37,580 nucleotides of DNA, taken from the IMG/VR virus record IMGVR_UViG_3300010158_000169, positions 1 to 37,580 of that record; one strand, 5' to 3'. Below the pieces are notes generated by a model. That model was given only the letters and a program-made list of their open reading frames with translations. It was not told where the DNA came from and ran no database searches. Shown one piece after another: positions 24,578-29,821 of the stretch (positions within the stretch are counted from its first letter, which is position 1; the number at the start of each line of letters is the position of its first letter). The position numbers were made by a program, and so were the translations under genes. The DNA comes from a virus.

Positions 24578-24789
24578 GTTGAACCTCCCAATGCTTCCAT
24601 ATACATATCAATCGCACCGATGCACTCAAAGTTATCAGTCTCGTTTTGCAGTTGCTCGGCATCATGGTCTTGGACAAAAAAGTTATCGCCTGTGCGTTGG
24701 CACGTCACGCAATATGCCCAGCCATTGCCGAATACCTCGACGTGGTACTTATTGCCTTCGGTTACGAATGTGTTAGTTACCATAGTCAT
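24574..24789 (-). CDS. 71-residue protein with CxxC, unknown function
   Basis: Starts MTMVTNTFVTEGN. A CVTC motif in GWAYCVTCQRTGDNFF suggests a single zinc-ribbon half or redox pair; the C-terminal part is acidic. ATG 24789 has GGAG 7 nt upstream, inside the shared junction repeat GGAGAAGATGAATGA. A second ATG lies two codons later. Confidence 0.65.
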   Translation of the reverse strand: MTMVTNTFVTEGNKYHVEVFGNGWAYCVTCQRTGDNFFVQDHDAEQLQNETDNFECIGAIDMYMEALGGST

Positions 24790-25016
24790 TCATCTTCTCC
24801 TACAAAGTCTGATTCTTGCATCGGCGGCACTTCCATTGCTAGGCTCATCAAGCGCCATACGTCACGCATAGAGTCCATGTCATCAGACCCAATGCAGGGG
24901 TCGTTATAGCCCCAAGGCTTACCGTCTTGGTACACGACTTCTTTCAGGCAGTACCAATCCTCGCCGCCGTTTTCTGATTTGGCATTGACGATGCGATAGT
25001 TCCAGTAGGTGTTCAT
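24786..25016 (-). CDS. 76-residue conserved-type phage protein, unknown function
   Basis: MNTYWNYRIVNAK... with WYCLKEVVYQDGKPWGYND, a pattern common in small bacterial and phage proteins (strand, strand, then helix SMRDVWRLMSLAM). The tail GEDE is the coding side of the junction repeat. Start and stop both overlap neighbours as ATGA. Confidence 0.7.
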   Translation of the reverse strand: MNTYWNYRIVNAKSENGGEDWYCLKEVVYQDGKPWGYNDPCIGSDDMDSMRDVWRLMSLAMEVPPMQESDFVGEDE

Positions 25017-25195
25017 TCATCTTCTCCTTCTTCAAAACTATCACCTGTTATCAGGCAAACGTAGGTGGTGTTGTCATACTGGTATGCACCTACAAGGATA
25101 AGGTCGCTGCCTAACCCTAGCTCATGTCCAGATATAACTACGTCATGCTCAGGGTTGCGCCCTTGCAGGTAATGGATTAACTCTTTGACTTTCAT
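25013..25195 (-). CDS. 60-residue phage protein, unknown function
   Basis: MKVKELIHYLQGRNPEHDVVIS followed by strands (LILVGAYQYDNTTYVCLI), a recurrent small phage fold with an N-terminal helix and a beta hairpin. The tail EEGEDE holds the RBS of the next gene. The ATG overlaps the preceding stop. Confidence 0.7.
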   Translation of the reverse strand: MKVKELIHYLQGRNPEHDVVISGHELGLGSDLILVGAYQYDNTTYVCLITGDSFEEGEDE

Positions 25196-25365
25196 TCATC
25201 TTCTCCTTGGTTCAAATAGACTGTCACTAAAAACCCGATGTTGGCTCCAGCCCATACTAGGCCAGCTTCGAATAGCCAGCCCTCTCTGTCCCAGCAAGTG
25301 AAAAGAATGATTGTGGTAAGGACTGCAATCCCGATGTGGGAAATGGTTTCGGACTTTGTGTTCAT
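25192..25365 (-). CDS. Small membrane protein with two predicted TM helices
   Basis: 57 residues from ATG 25365 (AAGGAG 8 nt upstream, ATGA overlap with the previous gene). Helix 1 is about residues 9-23 (IGIAVLTTIILF), helix 2 about 32-50 (AGLVWAGANIGFLVTVYL). There is a short cytoplasmic tail, NQGEDE. Two-helix hairpin membrane proteins in phages can be holins or superinfection proteins, but the location in an early accessory operon does not favour a holin. Function unknown. Confidence 0.7.
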   Translation of the reverse strand: MNTKSETISHIGIAVLTTIILFTCWDREGWLFEAGLVWAGANIGFLVTVYLNQGEDE

Positions 25366-25610
25366 GCGCGTTGCTCCTTGGGGTTGGTTTGCTTGAGGGT
25401 TATGTGTGCGGCGGCAGGTGTAACCAATTGGTATGCGCCCTTTGAGTATTCCTGCACAATGCACCACGAACTGCGTTCTACAGTTGCGGCTTCTTCGCCA
25501 CACCATAGGCATAACTTATACCCTAGTTGCTTGCGGCGCACGGGGAATTCATCCCCACATCTAGCGCACTCGCACCATTGACTACTTGTGTCTTTATCTA
25601 CATCTAACAT
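25362..25610 (-). CDS. Small zinc-ribbon protein
   Basis: 82 residues. CECARCGDEF and KLCLWCGEE form a CxxC...CxxC zinc ribbon in the first half; the second half is Ala/Thr-rich. First gene after the promoter at 25721-25749, with AAAGG before ATG 25610. Likely binds nucleic acid or a protein partner. Tail NPKEQRA contains AAGGAG for the next gene. Confidence 0.75.
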   Translation of the reverse strand: MLDVDKDTSSQWCECARCGDEFPVRRKQLGYKLCLWCGEEAATVERSSWCIVQEYSKGAYQLVTPAAAHITLKQTNPKEQRA

Positions 25611-25630
25611 ATCTAACCTTTCTGAAAGTA

Positions 25631-25645
25631 CCTAACATTGTTAGG
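25631..25645. repeat. 15-bp palindrome, copy 10 (perfect, operator position)
   Basis: CCTAACATTGTTAGG in the leader between the promoter at 25721 and the zinc-ribbon start at 25610, equivalent to copy 7 in cassette 1. Confidence 0.9.
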
Positions 25646-25720
25646 TGGGTTTTGCTTGGGCGCACTTTGGCGCACTTGGGCTCGTTTGACTACGGGTTAT
25701 ATTTCTCCGTGCCAGCGTAT

Positions 25721-25749
25721 ATTATACCACAATGTTATGGCAATGTCAA
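25721..25749 (-). promoter_or_regulatory. Leftward consensus promoter (cassette 2)
   Basis: On the minus strand: TTGACA (25749-25744), 17 nt, TATAAT (25726-25721), a perfect sigma70 consensus with extended -10 TGTGG. The spacer carries TAACATTGT (25737-25729). Drives 25610-23105. Confidence 0.85.
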
Positions 25750-25753
25750 GTCC

Positions 25754-25775
25754 TTTAGTCTTAGGCTCGACAAAA
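25754..25775. promoter_or_regulatory. Upstream inverted repeat of promoter cassette 2
   Basis: TTTAGTC-N8-GACAAAA, the same element as at 23064-23085 with one mismatch in the right arm and identical spacing to the -35 box. Confidence 0.5.
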
Positions 25776-25791
25776 GATTAGAGTGCTTTAG

Positions 25792-25863
25792 TTTGTTACA
25801 TTTCGGTGCTTTGTTACATTTCGGTGCTTTGTTACATTTCTGTGCTTTGTTACGTTTCGGGGG
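25792..25863. repeat. Four 18-bp tandem iterons
   Basis: Unit TTTGTTACATTTCGGTGC at 25792, 25810, 25828 (one change) and 25846 (degenerate end). Non-coding, directly upstream of promoter cassette 2. Confidence 0.85.
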
Positions 25864-26251
25864 GGTTTTTGCGGGTTGGGTTTGGGGTGTTATGAAATGG
25901 GTAGACTTGTGCGTTATGGAAATGGGGCAATGTTACAGCAAAGTTATGGTTATAAAAAGGCAAACATAACGGAAAAAGGTTCGCAAGTTGTTGATTCATA
26001 AAAGAAAAAGTAGTAGATATATATAATGTTATAATGTTATGTGTTTTTAAGAGAGGGTATGAGGCGGGGAAAAATTAGTTTTTGTGGTATGAATTGCATT
26101 TGCCGTTATTATCGTGCCTCTAAATTTTCTTGCGCCAACCGACACCCATTCCGAAAATCGCGTAACATTGTAACTTTACGAAAATATCCTTATAAATCAA
26201 GGACTTAGCAATGTTACGCACGTAACATTAGCCCGTAACATCGAAAAAAGC

Positions 26252-26265
26252 ATAACATTGTTAGG
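26252..26265. repeat. 15-bp palindrome, copy 11 (partial left arm)
   Basis: ATAACATTGTTAGG in the non-coding region, lacking the first C bases of the left arm. Confidence 0.6.
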
Positions 26266-26373
26266 TTCGCCGAATAACCATGCTGGCAGTGGGACTTAAA
26301 AATTCGCGTAACATTGTAACATTGTAACAACGTGGTACGCTACCGCCGACCCGAGAACTGGCATTCCATCCGA

Positions 26374-26388
26374 CCTAACATTGTTAGG
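26374..26388. repeat. 15-bp palindrome, copy 12 (perfect)
   Basis: CCTAACATTGTTAGG between the candidate origin and the terminator at 26426, 122 bases from copy 11. Flanking A/T pairing extends the dyad by one base pair. Confidence 0.88.
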
Positions 26389-26425
26389 TCAATTCAAATA
26401 GGGGGAGGGAGAAAAGCCCAGACGT

Positions 26426-26450
26426 AAAAAAGCCCGCATTGCGCGGGCTT
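26426..26450 (-). terminator. Intrinsic terminator of the 27274-26469 operon
   Basis: Stem AAGCCCGC/GCGGGCTT with a 5-nt loop, then six T on the minus strand. It shares the flanking CAGACGTAAAAAA with the terminator at 15930. Confidence 0.85.
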
Positions 26451-26468
26451 GGGTTTGGAGAGGGGGGG

Positions 26469-26699
26469 TTATTCGTAACGCAGGCCCGTATTCGGGTCAA
26501 TCAAACCGCGCACATCGGCGCGGGAAAACCGTTCGTTCAGTTTGGCAAAGTATGCGGTTATTTCCCTATCAGTAATTAAACCGTCAAGCCACAATTGAAC
26601 ATGTACATTTATACCCTGATTTATTGCCCTCATGTTTTGTTGCGTGACTAGATTTTGCTCATGCTCTTCATCGGTAAGATATTCATTTGCGTATGCCAT
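26469..26699 (-). CDS. 76-residue protein, unknown function
   Basis: MAYANEYLTDEEHEQNL... helical, with VQLWLDGLITDREITAYF and ending DPNTGLRYE. ATG 26699 has GGAG 8 nt upstream. Preceded by a palindrome in the 62-base gap after the 170-residue gene and followed by a terminator. No domain recognised. Confidence 0.7.
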   Translation of the reverse strand: MAYANEYLTDEEHEQNLVTQQNMRAINQGINVHVQLWLDGLITDREITAYFAKLNERFSRADVRGLIDPNTGLRYE

Positions 26700-26717
26700 A
26701 AAATTTTCTCCAGTTTA

Positions 26718-26732
26718 CCTAACAATGTTAGG
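26718..26732. repeat. 15-bp palindrome, copy 13 (perfect, extended)
   Basis: CCTAACAATGTTAGG in the gap between the two leftward genes. The dyad extends two to three bases further on each side (TTA...TAA). Confidence 0.9.
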
Positions 26733-26761
26733 TAAGAGGGTTTCCCCTCTTACCCTCGGGT

Positions 26762-27274
26762 TTACGATTGGATTGTGGCTAAGTCAATCCCTAGAGCTTT
26801 CAATGCGCTTGCTATGTACGTATGCGCATCGGTTTCCTTTGCGGACATCGATTCAGCATTCTTTCCAGCTTTGTAGAGAGTAGTAAGCTCTTCAACAAAA
26901 CGCAGGGTTAGCGAACGTCGAGCTTTTGCGCCCACTGATTCGCCCTCAGCACTTTCGCCCTCAGCATTTTCGGGCTTACCCTCTACATGTTCCTGAGCAT
27001 ATTTGCGTACACGCGCCCACACCGTCGACGGGTTAGTATGCTTTGCGGCATTGAGCACTTTGAACAATGCTTTTTTCTCAGCATGCGTAGGCTTTGCCCC
27101 TTCAGACTTATCGCTATGCTCCACTGAATACCAAGCAAAGGGCAAAGTCCCGCACAATGCAATGGCGTATTCACGTTCTGCACCATAGGCGCGAACCGTT
27201 GCTTCAGCAACTGCGTTACGTAAAACGTCAATGACGTTGACTTCAGGGGCTTGTGTTACTGTAATATCTAACAT
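26762..27274 (-). CDS. 170-residue early protein, unknown function
   Basis: First leftward gene after promoter P27352. N-terminal helix-rich region (VLRNAVAEATVRAYGAERE), a middle acidic low-complexity stretch with two SAEGES-like units, and a Lys/Arg-rich section AKARRSLTLRFVEEL. Promoter-proximal and beside the candidate origin, it could be a regulator or an origin-binding initiator, but no HTH or Rep motif is evident. ATG 27274 has AAAGGA 8 nt upstream. Confidence 0.7.
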   Translation of the reverse strand: MLDITVTQAPEVNVIDVLRNAVAEATVRAYGAEREYAIALCGTLPFAWYSVEHSDKSEGAKPTHAEKKALFKVLNAAKHTNPSTVWARVRKYAQEHVEGKPENAEGESAEGESVGAKARRSLTLRFVEELTTLYKAGKNAESMSAKETDAHTYIASALKALGIDLATIQS

Positions 27275-27305
27275 GATGTTTTCCTTTTCTAACTACTCTA
27301 ATAAA

Positions 27306-27320
27306 CCTAACATTGTTAGG
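27306..27320. repeat. 15-bp palindrome, copy 14 (perfect, operator position)
   Basis: CCTAACATTGTTAGG between promoter P27352 and the start of the 170-residue gene, the same arrangement as copies 7 and 10. Confidence 0.9.
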
Positions 27321-27351
27321 TATGTAAACCGGATTTGATTTACATAGGTGG

Positions 27352-27381
27352 ATTGTACCACAAAATGCCATGCAAAGTCAA
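27352..27381 (-). promoter_or_regulatory. Leftward promoter of the 27274-26469 operon
   Basis: On the minus strand: TTGACT (27381-27376), 18 nt, TACAAT (27357-27352), preceded by TGTGG. The spacer has GCATTTTGTGG, a weaker version of the cassette spacer. Confidence 0.7.
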
Positions 27382-27515
27382 ACCCTCAGTGAACAATAAA
27401 TAAAATGTTTTCAAAGCAACAGGCCCACTATCCCCCCACCGACCAAGTACCCAAGAAGGAGTCCCAGAATTTCCCTACACACTAATCCACTCAAGCGATA
27501 CTCATTTTTAAATTT
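27382..27515. other. Divergent control region, no gene seen
   Basis: Part of the roughly 450-base gap between the leftward operon and the terminase genes (27275-27722). It is AT-rich, and the word GGAGTCCCA occurs here at 27458 and again near 27599. It may contain the packaging start site, but nothing proves that. Confidence 0.3.
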
Positions 27516-27546
27516 TTGCAAAATTTTTAAACTCATGTGGTACAAA
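27516..27546 (+). promoter_or_regulatory. Possible weak rightward promoter
   Basis: TTGCAA (27516-27521), 19 nt, TACAAA (27541-27546), preceded by TGTGG. The spacing is long; it is listed because the -10 context matches the other promoters here. Confidence 0.3.
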
Positions 27547-27617
27547 ATATTCCCAGTCTGTTAGACCCACCCCCCTCTATATAGAAACACCCCCCGGTAG
27601 GAGTCCCAAAGTACCCG

Positions 27618-27645
27618 TTGCATTTTTTATTTTTTGTGCTACAGT
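27618..27645 (+). promoter_or_regulatory. Rightward promoter of the head-assembly operon
   Basis: TTGCAT (27618-27623), 16 nt, TACAGT (27640-27645), preceded by TGTGC. About 78 bases before the terminase small-subunit ATG. Confidence 0.55.
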
Positions 27646-27700
27646 CGGCCCATTACTTTCATTGGTGCGTATACCCGGTGATAAACATTGAACCCACAGC

Positions 27701-27715
27701 GGAACATCCTGTTCC
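27701..27715. promoter_or_regulatory. Perfect inverted repeat before the terminase genes
   Basis: GGAACA-TCC-TGTTCC, a 6-bp dyad with 3-nt spacer between promoter P27618 and ATG 27723. The GAACA/TGTTC arms resemble LexA/C1-like operators. It could also fold as an RNA hairpin over the RBS. Confidence 0.4.
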
Positions 27716-27722
27716 ATTCGAC

Positions 27723-28286
27723 ATGTCCGACGAGCAACCTGCGAGTCATAAGGACAGCATTGCTATTGCGGCAAACACAGCTAGCTTTCTTGAACAACTC
27801 GGCGGGAGTATTGACTTCAACGAGAAGGATGGTAAGGAAGCAGTTAATCTGGTAACCAAAGCTGCGCCCAACGTACCCAAACATATTACTAGCCCTAGCC
27901 AAGCGAAAGCAGCTTCGGAGATTCTCAAACGGTATGACTTTGCGGTAGTAGCCGACGCGCAGCAAGCACGTAACTTAATCACCAACAAGCTCATTGAGCT
28001 TAGCGACTGCGGCGACCCCAAGATTGAAATTAAAGCGCTGGAGCTTCTGGGCAAACATAGCGATGTTGGGATATTTACCGAGCGCAGTGAAATTACTGTG
28101 CGCCACACCACAAGTCAGTCCCTAGAGAATTCCATTAAGGAGAGAATCAAGCGGTTGCTGCACTCTGACGTAATAGATATAACCCCCCTAGATGATCTGG
28201 ATGCGCAATTAGGCTTATCGGACCCCGAAGAAATAGAAACTGTAGAAGAAGTAGAAGAGACCAAAGAAGAGGAAACCGACAAGTGA
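27723..28286 (+). CDS. terS: Probable terminase small subunit
   Basis: 187 residues from ATG 27723 (MSDEQPASHKD...). No strong RBS precedes it, and GTG 27678 is an alternative start. A central region (TSPSQAKAASEILKRYDF, IEIKALELLGKHSDVGIF) is followed by a basic helix (SIKERIKRLL) and a very acidic tail. Assignment rests on position directly upstream of the large subunit, with a GTGA overlap, and on the length and acidic tail typical of small subunits. It would bind the packaging site and stimulate the large subunit. Confidence 0.6.
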   Translation: MSDEQPASHKDSIAIAANTASFLEQLGGSIDFNEKDGKEAVNLVTKAAPNVPKHITSPSQAKAASEILKRYDFAVVADAQQARNLITNKLIELSDCGDPKIEIKALELLGKHSDVGIFTERSEITVRHTTSQSLENSIKERIKRLLHSDVIDITPLDDLDAQLGLSDPEEIETVEEVEETKEEETDK

Positions 28287-29812
28287 CGGCTGTGCAAGAA
28301 AGAGTGTCCCTCAAAGACCTAGAACTCCTAATGAGTTCTGGCAAGCTCACCGATACCGATCTACGGGTATTAGAGAAGGAGCTAACACACTTAGAAAAGC
28401 TTAAAGACCGAGAGCTTTGCCAAACCAAATTCATTAAGTTTACGCAAAAGGTCTGGCCTTCGTTTATTTCGGGCAGGCACCATGCTCGGATGGCTGAAGC
28501 GTTTGAAAGAGTGGCCCGTGGGGAGTGCAAACGACTCATTATTAACATGCCGCCTCGGCATACTAAGTCAGAATTTGCCTCCTACCTGCTCCCAGCTTGG
28601 TTTTTAGGGCAGTTTCCGGGTAAAAAAGTGATCCAAGCGTCCCATACTGCTGAGCTAGCGGTGGGTTTTGGCCGAAAAGTGCGTAACTTAGTGGATTCTG
28701 AGGCGTTTTCAGAGATTTTCCCCGACCTACACCTACAAGCAGACTCAAAAGCAGCCGGGAGGTGGAACACTAGCAGGGGTGGTGACTACTTTGCTATCGG
28801 AATTGGGGGTGCAGTAACCGGTAAGGGTGCTGACGTACTCATAATTGATGACCCACACTCCGAACAAGAGGCTGCAATGGCAGCAAGTAACCCGGAAATC
28901 TACGACAAGACTTATGAGTGGTACACATCTGGGCCACGCCAGCGTTTACAGCCCGGTGGGTCTATTGTTATAGTTATGACGCGCTGGAGTCAGAGAGATT
29001 TGACTGGGCAAGTGCTTAAAGCTGCCGCTGCAAGGGGCGGTGAAGAGTGGGAAGTCATTGAGTTTCCCGCAATCATGCCTTCGGGTAAACCCTTATGGCC
29101 GGAGTTTTGGAGCTTTGATGAGCTTGAGGCTCTGCGCAACGAACTGCCTAACTCTAAATGGCAAGCCCAGTATCAGCAGAACCCGGTAGGTAACGAGAGT
29201 GCTATTGTTAAGAGGGATTGGTGGCAGTGGTGGGAGAAAGATGACCCACCTAAGTGCGAATACATTCTTCAAACATGGGACACGGCCTTTGAAAAGAACA
29301 ACCGTGCCGATTACTCCGCAGGGACGACGTGGGGTATATGGACGAACGACGAGGACCAATCACTACCCAATATCATCTTGCTTAACACTTACAAAAAGCG
29401 GGTGGAGTGGGTTGACTTGAAGCGTGATGTGCTGCGTGAGTACAACGAGTGGGAGCCTGATGGCATACTAATTGAAAAGAAAGCTACAGGGGCTCCGCTG
29501 ATCTATGAATTGAGGGCGATGGGCATACCTGTACAGGAGTACACACCGGGTAAGGGGCAGGATAAGATAGCACGGCTCAACTCGGTGAGTGACATAATTG
29601 CGTCAAAGAAAGTATGGGTTCCCAGAACTAGGTGGGCCGAAGAACTCGTTGATGAAATTGCTGCGTTTCCGTCAGGCGAACACGATGACTTGGTGGATGC
29701 AACTACATTGGCGCTTATGAGGTTCCGTCAGGGTGGGTTTTTACGGCTTCCAAGCGATGAGCCAGAACCAGTGCGGTATTTTAAATCTGGTCGTCGCGCA
29801 TCTTATTATTAA
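28283..29812 (+). CDS. terL: Terminase large subunit
   Basis: 509 residues from GTG 28283 (GAGG about 10 nt upstream, overlapping the previous stop). ATPase motifs: NMPPRHTKSE (Walker A-like, about 88-97) and VLIIDDPHSE (Walker B, about 186-194). The RNase H-like nuclease has acidic residues in QTWDTAF (about 331-336), ILIEKKATG and HDDLVDATT (about 467-475). It pumps DNA into the prohead and cuts it. Complete and typical in length. Confidence 0.95.
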   Translation: MTAVQERVSLKDLELLMSSGKLTDTDLRVLEKELTHLEKLKDRELCQTKFIKFTQKVWPSFISGRHHARMAEAFERVARGECKRLIINMPPRHTKSEFASYLLPAWFLGQFPGKKVIQASHTAELAVGFGRKVRNLVDSEAFSEIFPDLHLQADSKAAGRWNTSRGGDYFAIGIGGAVTGKGADVLIIDDPHSEQEAAMAASNPEIYDKTYEWYTSGPRQRLQPGGSIVIVMTRWSQRDLTGQVLKAAAARGGEEWEVIEFPAIMPSGKPLWPEFWSFDELEALRNELPNSKWQAQYQQNPVGNESAIVKRDWWQWWEKDDPPKCEYILQTWDTAFEKNNRADYSAGTTWGIWTNDEDQSLPNIILLNTYKKRVEWVDLKRDVLREYNEWEPDGILIEKKATGAPLIYELRAMGIPVQEYTPGKGQDKIARLNSVSDIIASKKVWVPRTRWAEELVDEIAAFPSGEHDDLVDATTLALMRFRQGGFLRLPSDEPEPVRYFKSGRRASYY

Positions 29813-29821
29813 GGATAACAA

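Larger units (their letters stand above)
25646..26425. other. Non-coding region, candidate replication origin
   Basis: About 780 bases with no convincing gene. It holds promoter cassette 2, four 18-bp iterons, an AT-rich stretch (about 25970-26060, including ATATATATAATG), and clustered GTAACATT/GTTACATT words at 26161-26330. These include a tandem TAACATTG pair at 26309, and two palindromes. Iterons beside an AT-rich segment are the hallmark of many phage and plasmid origins. No DnaA box consensus was noticed. Confidence 0.5.

Noticed and set aside
24198-24677. Long form (159 codons) of the 57-residue gene
   Set aside because: The upstream part lies in another frame over two well-supported small genes. 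The ATG at 24371 has an ideal RBS.
25192-25512. Long form (106 codons) of the two-helix membrane protein
   Set aside because: The extra N-terminal part overlaps the zinc-ribbon gene and has no RBS, while ATG 25365 has AAGGAG.
25586-25969. Plus-strand frame of 127 codons across the iterons
   Set aside because: Its repeated LLHFGA peptide is only the 18-bp repeats in translation. It crosses a promoter and part of a gene on the other strand.
15962-27320. CRISPR array or transposon interpretation of the palindromes
   Set aside because: Spacing is irregular (about 0.1-2.5 kb), no uniform spacers, no cas genes, no transposase, and no terminal repeats or target duplications around copies.
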